From: CALNBC01 sp040768925
GTDB taxonomy: Bacteria > Bacillota > Clostridia > Christensenellales > CALWSW01
Assembly: GCA_040768925.1 (NCBI GenBank)
Contig: JAXGLZ010000001.1
Location: forward strand, 496,001-560,000
DNA: 64,000 nucleotides
Direction of reading: 5' to 3'
The notes below the pieces were generated by a model. That model saw only the letters and a list, made by a program, of their open reading frames with translations, was not told where the DNA came from and did not search any database. The position numbers and the translations under genes are program-made. How positions within the stretch are numbered: position 1 is the first letter of the stretch; each line of letters begins with the position of its first letter. Positions 1 through 9,162 of this stretch are shown here, piece after piece.

Positions 1-413
<413 letters not shown>

Positions 414-684
414 AAAGCACATGAACAAAAACCCTAGCGAACTATGCTAGAGCTCGTTTCGCAGCGAACTGAATGCGGTTTTCAAGATGCTCGAAGGAGC
501 ACAGGGGTTCAGAAGGCAAAAGCCAAAGGCGCGCAAGCACGCGGAAGTGTGTGCAAAAGGCGCGGCGGAAGCAAAAGCCCGGGGCGCACGCAAAAGCAAA
601 GCGGCGGCAGAAGCGCAAGCGGACGTTGTGCGCAAGCGGGTGCGAACACCCCTGAACACCAAGCCCCCAAAGACATCTCGCCAT
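414..684 (+). other. 23S-5S internal transcribed spacer
   Basis: Spacer of about 270 bp between the 23S and 5S genes. It holds no tRNA. It is rich in short imperfect repeats of the type GCAAAAGC and GCGCAAGC (about 515-640), giving a purine-rich stretch that produces spurious Arg/Ala/Lys-rich frames. An early segment with AACTGAATGCGGTTTTC (about 468-484) may take part in the processing stem around the 23S 3' end. Nothing else is recognised. Confidence 0.7.
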
Positions 685-800
685 TCCGGTGGCGACAGCT
701 GAGAGGATCCACCCGTTCTCATCCCGAACACGGAAGTTAAGCTCTCAAACGCCGATGGTACTTGGCTGGAGACGGCCCGGGAGAGTAGGTAGCTGCCGGA
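685..800 (+). rRNA. rrf: 5S ribosomal RNA
   Basis: About 116 nt. The 5' end (TCCGGTGGC) pairs with the 3' end (GCTGCCGGA) to form helix I. The internal 5S signatures are present (CACCCGTTCTCATCCCGAAC, 710-729, and GGAAGTTAAGCTC, 732-744). The order 23S-5S and the short spacer fit a standard bacterial rrn operon. The last bases (GGTAGCTGCCGGA) recur six more times downstream in a repeat array. Confidence 0.95.
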
Positions 801-842
801 TACCAAACAGAACCCCCACATTTGTGGGGGTTCTGTTTGGTA
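801..842 (+). terminator. 20-bp perfect hairpin directly after 5S rRNA
   Basis: Left arm 801-820 (TACCAAACAGAACCCCCACA) pairs without mismatch to 823-842, with a two-base loop. It starts at the first base after 5S and is the likely terminator and/or 3' processing stem of the rrn operon. There is no U-run after the stem; the T-rich part lies inside the right arm. Confidence 0.75.
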
Positions 843-1078
843 TCTAGCCGTTTCCCATACTCCCTGGTCTATAAGTCTTCAGCCAAGCTGGAGATGGGGC
901 GGAGGCGAGCGCGCCCAGTGGGCGATCAAGCGAGCCGAAAGCCCAGTGAGCAAGGGAGCAGTGCAAGCGGCAGCGCCGCAAGGCGACCATTGCGAACTGT
1001 GGACCAGCACGGCCAAACTCCCAGACGAAAAGAACCGGGCGGGAGCCAACCAACCACCCACAGCAGGTAGCTGCCGGA

Positions 1079-1122
1079 TACCAAAGCAAAAAGCACCCAA
1101 CAGGGTGCTTTTTGCTTTGGTA
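1079..1122 (+). terminator. perfect hairpin closing repeat unit 1
   Basis: Left arm 1079-1098 (TACCAAAGCAAAAAGCACCC) pairs perfectly with 1103-1122 across the loop AACA. It begins in a copy of the 5S 3' tail, just as the hairpin after the true 5S gene does, but the stem sequence differs. Confidence 0.7.
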
Positions 1123-1579
1123 TTGGGTTACTCCCATACTTCCGGGGCTATCCTTCAAACAAGGGCTGCTCAGTCGTCGGGAGAAGGGAAGCTTTGATTC
1201 CCTTCTCCCGGCATCCTTCCTTGATTAAGTGCCGGAATCTGTGATTCCGGCTAGACGGGGCCGACTCCGACCGCCGCCTGTGGGTGAGGAGCGGTGCCGA
1301 AGGCAGACAAACAGGCCAGTGGCCTGTTTGGAAGCGACGAACGGGCGGACTGCCCCAGTCCGCACCGGGCGAAGGAGGGAGGAGGAGGTCCAGTGAAAAA
1401 AGGAGCGGCGCGAGCGCAGGCGAGCAGCGCGGCAATGCGACCATTGCGAACTGTGGACTTGCACGACTAACTCCCAGACAAAAAGAACCGGGCGGGGACA
1501 AACCAGACACGCCAACAGGCAGATGCCGGATACCAAAAGAAACAACCCAGCAAAACAACAAAGTAGGCAGCTGCCGGAT

Positions 1580-1621
1580 ATCAAAAAAGGGCGGCCCCAA
1601 GAGGGGCTGCTCTTTTTTGAT
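1580..1621 (+). terminator. hairpin closing repeat unit 2
   Basis: ATCAAAAAAGGGCGGCCCC pairs with GGGGCTGCTCTTTTTTGAT, with G-U pairs, around the loop AAGA. A-run and T-run flank a GC core, so it could terminate transcription from either side. It follows a 5S-tail copy (about 1566-1580). Confidence 0.7.
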
Positions 1622-2082
1622 GTGCGTCGATTAGCTTTTCTCCCAGGTCTCAGTTCCATTCAAGGGCTGCTCAGTCGTCGGGAGAAGGGGGTCTTTGGCT
1701 CACTTCTCCCGGCATCCTTCCTTGATTAAGTGCCGGAATCTGTGATTCCGGCTAGACGGGGCCGACTCCGACCGCCGCCTGTGGGCGAGGGGCGGTGCCG
1801 AAGGCAGACAAACAGGCCAGTGGCCTGTTTGGAAGCGGCGAACGGGCGGACTGCCCCAGTCCGCACCGGGCGAAGGAGGGAGGAGGAGGTCCAGTGAAAA
1901 AAGGAGCGGCGCGAGCGCAGGCGAGCAGCGCGGCAATGCGACCATTGCGAACTGTGGACTTGCACGGCGAACCTCCCAGACGAAAGAAACGGGCGAGAGC
2001 CAACCAAGCGCCCATAGTAGGCGGCTAACGGATACCAAAGGAAACAACCCAGTAAAACAACAAAGTAGGTAGCTGCCGGATA

Positions 2083-2122
2083 CCAAAAAAGGGCGGCCCC
2101 AAGAGGGGCCGCTCTTTTTTGA
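2083..2122 (+). terminator. hairpin closing repeat unit 3
   Basis: The same hairpin as in unit 2, with the G-U positions restored to G-C (GGGCGGCCCC with GGGGCCGCTC). The compensatory difference between the two copies suggests that the stem itself is maintained. Confidence 0.7.
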
Positions 2123-2497
2123 TGTGCGTCAATCAGCTTTTCTCCCGGGTCTCAGTTCCATCCAAGGGCTGCTCCGTTGTCGGGGCACAACAAGCGATGC
2201 GAGCGGCAGCGAAGCGCGCCGCTTGCGATTGTGGACCGGCCCAGCGAATTTTGAGTAAAGATGGCCCGGGTGCAGATAAACCAACGGCCCCAAGCAGGCA
2301 GCTGCCGGATACCGACAAAACAAAATCCCGGTTGTTCATATCTCAAGGGCAATACCCTCTGCTTCGGTAAAAACAGGGGGTGTTATCGATGCTCTGAAGC
2401 GCCCGATTGGGCGCCGTTTGCTTTGCCTTTTGTGGCCTTTCCACGCGCCCCGGCCGGCATAAGCCGGCATTGTCGATAGATCTCCCGAGTTATGCGG

Positions 2498-3804
2498 GTT
2501 GTAAATTGTTGGCCGATTGTAAAATGAAGTTGGACACTTGCAGAAAAGATCCATAGTGATATTTTCCCGTGGTAGAATGGAGTTCTCACACACCCATATC
2601 TACAAAGGAGGCAATCACTATGGACTGCCAAGAGTATACCACAGGGGAAAGAGAGCGTAAACGGGGGCAGCATTTAGGGTTGTCCGAACGTGGGGCCATA
2701 CGGGTGCTACACCGACAGGGGTTCTCCCAAAGGAAGATTGCCAAAGTGGTGAACTGCTCGCCGACAACGGTAGGCAATGAGCTAAAACGAGGCACAGCGC
2801 CGCGCAAATCCAACAAAGGCCGTGCACCCTGCTATTCGGCAAAACGAGGGGAAGCGGTATACAAAGCCAATCGGCAGAGAAGCCGCAGAAGAAAAAAGTT
2901 GGGCTGCTGCCAGGATTTTCTGGACTGGGTGGTAGCGCAATTTCGGGAGCATGACTGGTCTTTTGATGCCTGCGCGGGCTATGCCAGGCGACATAAACTG
3001 TTTGCGACGGATGAGATGGTTTGCAGCAAAACACTATATAACGCGCTGTGGAGCGGAGAACTGCCACTATCTCTGACCGATATGCCCGAGGTATTGAAGC
3101 GCAAAAGCCACAAGAACAAGCCCCGGGAGAATAAGCGGATTTACGGCACCAGCATCGATGAGCGCCCGGCTGTTGCAAGCGGGCGTACCGAGATAGGCCA
3201 CTGGGAGGGCGATACCGTTGTAGGGCATCGCGCAGGCAAAGAGGCTGCTATCTTGTCTCTCGTGGAAAAGAAAACCCGGCACTACATCGCCCTGCTCATC
3301 GAGGGCAAGACCAGCGAAGCAGTTATGGCGGCAATGACCGCATTGCAAGAGGAATATGGCAATCGGTTTTCCGAGGTGTTCAAGACGATTACGCTGGACA
3401 ATGGTTCTGAGTTTTCTGATTTTGCAGCCGTTGAGCAATGGGGCACAAAGGTGTTTTTCGCCCATCCGTACACCTCGTGGGAGCGTCCGCAAAATGAGCG
3501 TCACAATGGCCTATTCCGCTTGTATGTGCCCAAGGGAACCTCCATGAGCAACTACTCCGCCGACTACATCCTGCGCTCGGCAGACCAGCTCAATGGTCGT
3601 CCTCGCAAAATACTGGGCTACAATACCCCCGAAGAACTCTTTGACGCCTTTCTCGATGAGCTCTACACCGCAGCCTGACGCCGCCCGGACCCGCTTCCGC
3701 ACTTGCCTACGGCTCCTACTCCAGCGGAGCCGGCAACCTCACACTCCTGCGACCACGGGGGTGTCCAACTTGCACTTGCAATTTGCCGTTGTAAATTGTT
3801 AGCC
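2498..3804 (+). mobile_element. IS30-family insertion sequence with 17-bp flanking direct repeat
   Basis: Element about 2515-3787 (1.27 kb). Imperfect terminal inverted repeats end in GTTGGACAC: left about 2516-2537, right about 3761-3782 (GTGTCCAACTTGC...), roughly 17 of 22 matching. Outside them lies the direct repeat GTTGTAAATTGTTGGCC (2498-2514) and GTTGTAAATTGTTAGCC (3788-3804), one mismatch. IS30 elements usually duplicate 2-3 bp at the target, so 17 bp is long; a few members are reported to make long duplications. One transposase gene, apparently intact. Confidence 0.8.
2620..3678 (+). CDS. IS30-family transposase (DDE)
   Basis: 352 aa. It cuts and joins the ends of the surrounding element. 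The start ATG at 2620 is chosen because AAAGGAGG lies 8 bases upstream; a longer frame from 2569 lacks such a site. The N-terminal third carries a helix-turn-helix (ERGAIRVLHRQGFSQRKIAK), typical of the IS30 end-binding domain. The DDE core is visible: the first Asp in GHWEGDTVVG, the second in TLDNGSEFSD, and the Glu in SWERPQNERHNGLFR. Length and motif spacing match intact family members, so it is probably active. It lies alone between its inverted repeats. Confidence 0.93.
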   Translation: MDCQEYTTGERERKRGQHLGLSERGAIRVLHRQGFSQRKIAKVVNCSPTTVGNELKRGTAPRKSNKGRAPCYSAKRGEAVYKANRQRSRRRKKLGCCQDFLDWVVAQFREHDWSFDACAGYARRHKLFATDEMVCSKTLYNALWSGELPLSLTDMPEVLKRKSHKNKPRENKRIYGTSIDERPAVASGRTEIGHWEGDTVVGHRAGKEAAILSLVEKKTRHYIALLIEGKTSEAVMAAMTALQEEYGNRFSEVFKTITLDNGSEFSDFAAVEQWGTKVFFAHPYTSWERPQNERHNGLFRLYVPKGTSMSNYSADYILRSADQLNGRPRKILGYNTPEELFDAFLDELYTAA

Positions 3805-3871
3805 TATTTCTGCGCTCTTTGTTAATCTGGCGGCCCGGAACAGTCAATCCGATGTGAGATTCTTTTCGTTT

Positions 3872-3967
3872 TTGTTTATTTATTACCAAATACATACTAT
3901 TTATTTGCTGATGTTAGGAATTGCCTTCACAAATTAAGTTGACAATGCACTAGGCCCATGTTAAGCT
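3872..3967 (+). promoter_or_regulatory. candidate promoters for the glpP unit
   Basis: Two sigma-A-like candidates lie in an AT-rich stretch: TTGTTT-17 bp-TACTAT (3872-3900), and TTGACA (3939-3944) with a weak TAAGCT (3962-3967) 17 bp away. The region 3805-4103 holds no gene. Confidence 0.45.
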
Positions 3968-3997
3968 ATAAAAAATGAATTTGGCCGCTGTGAATTT

Positions 3998-4054
3998 GAG
4001 AGCCAATAATGCATAAGCCTTCTATTATGCGTTTTTGGCTCTCATTTTCTATAT
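3998..4054 (+). promoter_or_regulatory. leader terminator hairpin upstream of glpP, probable GlpP target
   Basis: GAGAGCCAA (3998-4006) pairs with TTGGCTCTC (4035-4043), with an inner GCATAA/TTATGC stem, followed by a T-rich run (4044-4054). This is a terminator about 50 bp before the glpP start. In Bacillus, GlpP bound to glycerol 3-phosphate prevents termination at glp leader inverted repeats. That GlpP acts on its own leader here is inferred. Confidence 0.65.
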
Positions 4055-4103
4055 ATGACACTCTAATAGACTTGAGAAATTGAGATGAGTCAAAAGGAGG
4101 CAC

Positions 4104-4700
4104 ATGAGACGGAAATATGCGGACACGCTCGCGGTTGAGAAGCTCTTGCGGGAAAAACCCGTAATAGCCGCGGCACAGACCGAGAACGATTTGGATATTG
4201 CGATCCGGTCCGATGCCGGCGCAATCATCCTGATGCGGGGCGACATTTTTGCGCTCGAGCCCAAGATCAAAGAAGCGAAGGATTTCGGCAAACAGGTCTT
4301 CGTGCATTTGGATCTGGTGAAGGGCATCGGGAAAGACGAAGTGGGTATGCGATATTACAAGAACCACATAAAAGTGGACGGGCTGATATCCACCAATCCC
4401 AACATGATCAAGATGGCCCAAAACGAGGGGCTGCTCACAATTCTTAGAATATTTATCGTGGATTCGCATGCTTTTTTGAACAGTATTTCAACGATCAACG
4501 CCATTCTTCCCAGCTTTGTGGAGGTGATGCCGGCATTGATCCCGGGGGCCATTGTCGAGCTGAAACGCGTGATCAAACGGCCCATCATCGCCGGCGGAAT
4601 GGTGCGGAACCAGGCGGATATCGAATGCGCCATGCAGGCGGGCGCCATAGGCGTGTCCACCAGCCGAATAGAATTATGGGGGCGGGGGAACTCTGAATAA
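4104..4700 (+). CDS. glpP: glycerol-3-phosphate responsive antiterminator
   Basis: 198 aa, full length for the family. GlpP proteins have a TIM-barrel-like fold, bind glycerol 3-phosphate and then bind leader mRNA of glp operons so that transcription continues past a terminator. Conserved family blocks seen are PVIAAAQTENDLDIAIRSDA, the VFVHLDLVKGIGKD segment, and the phosphate-binding C-terminal part PIIAGGMVRNQADIECAM followed by GAIGVSTS. RBS AAAAGGAGG is 6 bases before the ATG. A terminator hairpin lies in its own leader and an FGGY kinase follows after 380 bp, which ties the downstream genes to glycerol or a related polyol by inference. glpF and glpD are not in the window. Confidence 0.9.
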   Translation: MRRKYADTLAVEKLLREKPVIAAAQTENDLDIAIRSDAGAIILMRGDIFALEPKIKEAKDFGKQVFVHLDLVKGIGKDEVGMRYYKNHIKVDGLISTNPNMIKMAQNEGLLTILRIFIVDSHAFLNSISTINAILPSFVEVMPALIPGAIVELKRVIKRPIIAGGMVRNQADIECAMQAGAIGVSTSRIELWGRGNSE

Positions 4701-5082
4701 GCGAGGCAGGCTGCGGAAGAGATCGCGTTTTCCGCCGAGCGTGGACGGCGCCGTATCCCCCGGCCAACGATGGCGGGATGGCCGGCGTCTTTGAAAGCCT
4801 GTTTTCTTTATGAACAAATCAAAACCGGGCGGGGCAAACAATGCGCCGCGCTTCCGATGGCGCTGCCCCGGCAACGCGTTTGTGATAAAACTGCATTTGT
4901 CATGGCGCTGCGGCCTGCAATCTACCCGTTCATTACAACAAAAGTTCCCGGCAAGCACATTCTTTTGACCGCCCGACCCGGTTTTATCCGCCGGACCGGT
5001 CGCGTGAATGCAATTCTCGTATTTCAATAGTTTTAAGCGTTCAATCCCATATTATTTTCCCAAATAAGGAAGGAGACAAAAA
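4701..5082 (+). other. intergenic region glpP to FGGY kinase
   Basis: About 380 bp without a supported gene. No strong terminator, riboswitch or catabolite-response box could be read with confidence. The last 40 bases are AT-rich and lead into the kinase RBS. Confidence 0.5.
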
Positions 5083-6648
5083 ATGGGCAACAAGTATCTT
5101 TTGGGCGTAGACAGCGGCACGACGGGTGTCAAGGCAAAGATTTACGATCTCGACGGCAAGGTGATGGCGCAGGGCTATCGCGAATACCCCTGCATATACC
5201 CCAAGCCGGGCTGGGTGGAGCAGGACGTGCACATGCTGACCGACGCGCTGTTCAACGCGTTGGCAGACGTGGTGGCCAAGGGCAAGGCGGCGGGCGTGGA
5301 TCCGGAGGAGATCGCTTCCGTCGGCCTGTCTACGCAGCGCTGCACCCACATGTACCTGGACAAGGACAACAACGTCCTCAGAAACGGCATGGCCATTTCG
5401 TGGCAGGACTGCCGCACCGAGGAAGAGCAGGCGTGGCTGCGCACCTACGGCAACAAGTATACACAGATCACCGGCTTGCCCATCGGGCCGGCGTGGGCGT
5501 CCTCCCACGTGAAATACGTGAAGGATAAAGAGCCCGAGGTGTTCGAAAAGACGCGCAAGATCATTTCCTCTCAGGAGTATTTCCTGCACCAGCTGGGCGC
5601 GGACGACGACTGGTATCAGGATTGGTCCAACGCCTCTCAGTTCGGCATGATGGACATCAATGCCTTTGAAATCAGCGAAGAACTGTGCGCCATGATGGGC
5701 ATTTCCAGAAGCCTGTTCGCCAAACTGGTGGGTTCCGGCTGGCAGGTCGGCGCGATCAGCAAGAAAGTCGCCGAGCGCACCGGTTTGAAGGAAGGCATGC
5801 CCGTCTGCACGGGCGGCGGCGATCAGCAGTGCGCCGGCGTAGGCGCAGGCGTGCTCACCGAAGGCCAGTGCGAAGTGACGTTCGGAACCGCGGGCGTCTC
5901 CCTTGCGGCCATCAATTCCCCCAAGCGCGACCCCAAGGCGCAGGTCTGCCTGTCGGCCCACGCCATGCCCGAAAAGACCTGGGAATCCGAGGGCCTTCAG
6001 AACGCCGCGGCATCCTGCTACCGCTGGTTCCGCGACAACATGGCCGGCATGGTGAAAATGGTGGAGCCCATGATGTGCGTGGACCCCTACGAGGTGCTGA
6101 ACCATCACGCGGGCACCGCGCCCGCAGGCTCCAAGGGCGTGCTGTTCATGCCTTATTTGGCCGGCTCGGCCTGCCCGAATTACAACGGACTCGCCCGCGG
6201 CGCGTTCCTGGGCATGTCCTTCAATACCGACTTTGGCTGCCTGGCGCGGTCCATCATGGAAGGCGTGGCGTTTGAGGCGCGCACGGTTTTGGATGCGTTC
6301 AACGGCTTTGTGGACATCAAAGAGATCCGCATGTCCGGCGGCGCCACCAAATCCCCGCTGTGGAGCCAGATCCAGGCGGATATCTACGGCCGCAACACAA
6401 CGTCGCTGGAAGAAGGCGAATGCACCGTTCTGGGCGCCGCGATCCTCGGCGGTTTCGGGGCGGGCGTGTTCTCCAGCATGGAAGAGGCCACCGATCACCT
6501 CGTCAACAAGGTGGCGACTTTCGAGCCCAACGCGAAAAACGTGGAGATCTACAACGAGCTGTTCGACGCGTTTAAATCCGCTTACAAAGCGCTGGACGAG
6601 GGCGGTTTCTACAGGCAGCTTGCCGCCTTTACAAACCGTCACGCGTAA
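5083..6648 (+). CDS. FGGY-family carbohydrate/polyol kinase
   Basis: 521 aa, normal length for the family. These kinases transfer the ATP gamma-phosphate to a sugar or polyol in the cytoplasm. The N-terminal ATPase-fold motif is DSGTTGVKAKIYD, the FGGY_N half carries GLSTQRCTHMYLD, and the likely catalytic Asp is in CTGGGDQQCAGVGAG; the C-terminal half has SGGATKSPLWSQIQAD. The N-terminal motif resembles xylulokinases more than classic glycerol kinases (GTTSSR). The RBS AAGGAGA is well placed. It is followed by a glycyl radical enzyme and its activase, so its product may enter or leave that step. Substrate unknown; xylulose, glycerol and other polyols are all possible. Confidence 0.88.
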   Translation: MGNKYLLGVDSGTTGVKAKIYDLDGKVMAQGYREYPCIYPKPGWVEQDVHMLTDALFNALADVVAKGKAAGVDPEEIASVGLSTQRCTHMYLDKDNNVLRNGMAISWQDCRTEEEQAWLRTYGNKYTQITGLPIGPAWASSHVKYVKDKEPEVFEKTRKIISSQEYFLHQLGADDDWYQDWSNASQFGMMDINAFEISEELCAMMGISRSLFAKLVGSGWQVGAISKKVAERTGLKEGMPVCTGGGDQQCAGVGAGVLTEGQCEVTFGTAGVSLAAINSPKRDPKAQVCLSAHAMPEKTWESEGLQNAAASCYRWFRDNMAGMVKMVEPMMCVDPYEVLNHHAGTAPAGSKGVLFMPYLAGSACPNYNGLARGAFLGMSFNTDFGCLARSIMEGVAFEARTVLDAFNGFVDIKEIRMSGGATKSPLWSQIQADIYGRNTTSLEEGECTVLGAAILGGFGAGVFSSMEEATDHLVNKVATFEPNAKNVEIYNELFDAFKSAYKALDEGGFYRQLAAFTNRHA

Positions 6649-6672
6649 GATAGACTGAAAAGGTGAGACGAC

Positions 6673-6753
6673 GCGGGGGCCCCGCCCACGGCGAAAAAAG
6701 GCGCTTTGCGCCTGCCGGCGAAGGCGGGCAAAACGGCCTGGGCGGGTCCCCGC
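6673..6753 (+). promoter_or_regulatory. large inverted repeat between kinase and glycyl radical enzyme
   Basis: A 15-16 bp arm at 6673-6688 (GCGGGGGCCCCGCCCA) pairs, with one or two mismatches, with 6739-6753 (TGGGCGGGTCCCCGC). A smaller hairpin (GGCGCTTTGCGCC, about 6700-6712) lies inside. No U-run follows, so it may be an mRNA stability or processing element rather than a terminator. The RBS for the next gene (TGAGGAG) lies just downstream. Confidence 0.55.
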
Positions 6754-6777
6754 CGCTTTCTCCTGAGGAGAAAAAAC

Positions 6778-9162
6778 ATGGAAGACAGACTGACAAAAAT
6801 CAAAAAAATAATGCTGGACGCCGTTCCCGCGGTCTGTTCCGAGCGGGCGCGGATCGTTACCCGCGTGTATCGGGAAAAGGAGTGTCTGCCGATCATCGAA
6901 AAGCGGGCCGAATCCCTGGCGGCGGTGCTGCGGGAAATGAGCCTGTATATCGAGGATGGGCAGCTTTTTGTGGGGAACCAGGCCAGCACGCCCCGGGCGG
7001 CGCCCGTTTACCCCGAATACGCTTTTGACTTTATCCTGAAAGAGATGGATGCGTTCGACAAGCGGGAAAGCGACCGCTTTGTCGTTACGGAGGAAAACAA
7101 GCGGATCCTTCGGGAGATCCTGCCCTGGTGGCAGGGCAGAACCCTCAAGGACCGCGCCATGGCCATCCAGCCCAAAGAAGTGCTGGACGACGCGAAGACG
7201 GGCGTGCTCGGCTGGTCGGGCAACATCACTTCGGGCGAGGGGCATTATATTCCGGATTATGAAACCGTCGTCCGCACGGGCATCCCCGGTATGCTGGACC
7301 GGATCAACGGGCTTTATGAAAAGCTCGATCTCGCGGTTCCGGAGGATCTGCGCAAAGCGTCTTTTTACCGCGCTGGCAGGATCGTTCTCGCGGGCGTGAT
7401 CGACTATATCCGCCGCTTTGAGCGCCTCGCCGCCGAAGAGGCGGAAAAATGCCGGGACCCCGGCCGAAAGGCCGAACTTCTGGCCATAAGCGGGCGCTGC
7501 CGCGCCCTTTCGGAACGCGCGCCGAAGACCTTTGCGGAAGCGCTGCAATGCGTGTGGTTTATTCAGGTGATCCTGCACATCGAAACCAACGGCCATTCCA
7601 TTTCCATGGGCCGGCTGGATCAGTATATTTTGCCCTTTTACACAAGGGATATCGAAAGCGGCGCCCTCACCCAAGAGGAGGCGGTGGAGCTCACCGGCTG
7701 CTTCTTCCTGAAGGTGTACGGCAACAATAAGCTGCGTTCCTGGAGCGGCTCCAGGACCCAGCTGGGAATGCCGACATACCAGAACATCTGCCTCGGCGGC
7801 CAGACTCCAAACGGCGAGGACGCCAGCAATCCCTTTTCCTATGTGTGCCTGGAAGCCCTCGGCCGCAACCGCCTTCCGGAGCCCAACGTCTATGTTCGCC
7901 TTTATGAGAACACGCCGGAGGAATTCCTCAGGGCGGCGGTGAAGGTGGTCATGCTGGGGTTTGGCATTCCGGCGTTTGTGAACGATCAGGTGATCATTCC
8001 GTCGCTGCTGCGGGTGGGCGTGTCGAAGGAGGACGCGTTCAACTATTCCACCATGGGCTGCACGGAGGTCCAGGTCCCCGGAAAATGGGGCTATCGCGCC
8101 AACGGCAAGAGCAAGGTGAACCTTTTGCGCATCCTTGAGCTGGTGATGGACGGCGGCGCGGACAAAAAAACCGGCCGCACGGTCATTGCGGGCATCCGGC
8201 CGATTGAACAGTGCGAAAGCTTTGAGGAAGTCTACGGCGCGTATCAAAAAGCGCTGCGGTATTACATGCATCTGCACGTCATGGCGGACAATATCAACGA
8301 GCATGCGATGTGCGAGCTGGTGCCGGACGCGCTCTGCTCGCTGCTGATGCAGGACTGCCTGGAGCGCGGCCTGCACATCAAAGAGGGCGGCACGGTATAC
8401 GACTATATCAGCGGGGTGATGGTGGGCATCCCCAATGTGGGAAACGGCCTGTATGCCCTTCAGGATATCGTGTTTGACAAGAAGCTCGTCACCCCCGCCG
8501 AGCTCCGGAGCGCGCTGGACGCCAACTTTGAGGGCAAAGAGGGCGAATACGTGCAGAGCCTGCTGCTGAACGCGGCGGATAAATACGGCAACGACATGGA
8601 CGGCGTGGATTTTTTGACCCGCGATTCGTCGGACATTTATACAAAAGAGATCAACAATTACCGGACGATGCGCAAGGGCCTGGGCCCGATCGGCTGTTGT
8701 TACACCAGTTCCACGGTCACGATCACGGCGAACATCAGCTGCGGCGCGGCCGTCGGAGCCACGCCGGACGGCAGAAAGGCCGGCGAACCCGCGGCCGACG
8801 GGGTGTCCCCTTCCCGGAACACGCTGAAAAACGGCCCGACCGCCCTTTTGAAGTCGGTGAGCAAGCTCTCGAACGAGCTGTTCGCCGGCGGACAGCTTTT
8901 AAACATCCGCATCAATCCGAAAAACGTGGCCAACGAATCCGGCGAAAAGCGCTTTGTCCAGTATCTCAGGGGTTTCAGCGAGCTGAAGTGCTGGCATTCC
9001 CAGTACAATCTGATCTCCACGGAAACCCTCCGCGACGCCCAGCGGCATCCGGAAAATTATGACGATCTGGTCGTGCGCGTGGCGGGCTACAGCGCGCGGT
9101 TCACCTCCCTGAACAACGAGTTGCAGGAGGATATCATCCGCAGAACGGAGTTTGAACTGTAA
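6778..9162 (+). CDS. glycyl radical enzyme, dehydratase/PFL-like family
   Basis: 794 aa. An anaerobic enzyme that abstracts hydrogen from its substrate with a thiyl radical generated from a glycyl radical. The active-site cysteine lies in STMGCTEV (Cys428, with Glu430 two residues on), the C-x-E arrangement of eliminase-type members rather than the Cys-Cys pair of pyruvate formate-lyase. The glycyl radical motif is RVAGYSA, Gly770, near the C-terminus. Start ATG 6778 is preferred over a longer frame because TGAGGAG precedes it by 7 bases. The stop overlaps the activase start by one base. Candidate reactions include dehydration of glycerol, a diol or another polyol; the substrate cannot be fixed from sequence. 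Confidence 0.9.
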   Translation: MEDRLTKIKKIMLDAVPAVCSERARIVTRVYREKECLPIIEKRAESLAAVLREMSLYIEDGQLFVGNQASTPRAAPVYPEYAFDFILKEMDAFDKRESDRFVVTEENKRILREILPWWQGRTLKDRAMAIQPKEVLDDAKTGVLGWSGNITSGEGHYIPDYETVVRTGIPGMLDRINGLYEKLDLAVPEDLRKASFYRAGRIVLAGVIDYIRRFERLAAEEAEKCRDPGRKAELLAISGRCRALSERAPKTFAEALQCVWFIQVILHIETNGHSISMGRLDQYILPFYTRDIESGALTQEEAVELTGCFFLKVYGNNKLRSWSGSRTQLGMPTYQNICLGGQTPNGEDASNPFSYVCLEALGRNRLPEPNVYVRLYENTPEEFLRAAVKVVMLGFGIPAFVNDQVIIPSLLRVGVSKEDAFNYSTMGCTEVQVPGKWGYRANGKSKVNLLRILELVMDGGADKKTGRTVIAGIRPIEQCESFEEVYGAYQKALRYYMHLHVMADNINEHAMCELVPDALCSLLMQDCLERGLHIKEGGTVYDYISGVMVGIPNVGNGLYALQDIVFDKKLVTPAELRSALDANFEGKEGEYVQSLLLNAADKYGNDMDGVDFLTRDSSDIYTKEINNYRTMRKGLGPIGCCYTSSTVTITANISCGAAVGATPDGRKAGEPAADGVSPSRNTLKNGPTALLKSVSKLSNELFAGGQLLNIRINPKNVANESGEKRFVQYLRGFSELKCWHSQYNLISTETLRDAQRHPENYDDLVVRVAGYSARFTSLNNELQEDIIRRTEFEL

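Larger units (their letters stand above)
843..2345 (+). repeat. post-rRNA tandem repeat array (four units)
   Basis: No gene here. Four related units: about 843-1122, 1123-1622, 1623-2123 and 2124-2345. Units 2 and 3 are near-identical over about 500 bp; CAAGGGCTGCTCAGTCGTCG recurs at 1160 and 1661. Units 1-3 contain a module starting GCGACCATTGCGAACTGTGG (about 981, 1437, 1937), and unit 4 has a divergent form. Each unit then has a copy of the 5S tail (AGCTGCCGGATACC-like), followed in units 1-3 by a long hairpin. The long frames on both strands here share no family signature and repeat with the DNA, so I read the array as non-coding. Confidence 0.85.

Noticed and set aside
1148..2086. Several 80-150 aa frames, nearly identical between two copies, on both strands
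   Set aside because: They repeat only because the DNA is duplicated, they cross the hairpins, have no RBS, and occur in all frames; treated as non-coding repeat array.
5041..8376. 1111-aa open frame on the minus strand
   Set aside because: Antisense to the FGGY kinase and glycyl radical enzyme; His/Arg/Val-rich composition without motifs, an effect of high GC at the third codon position.
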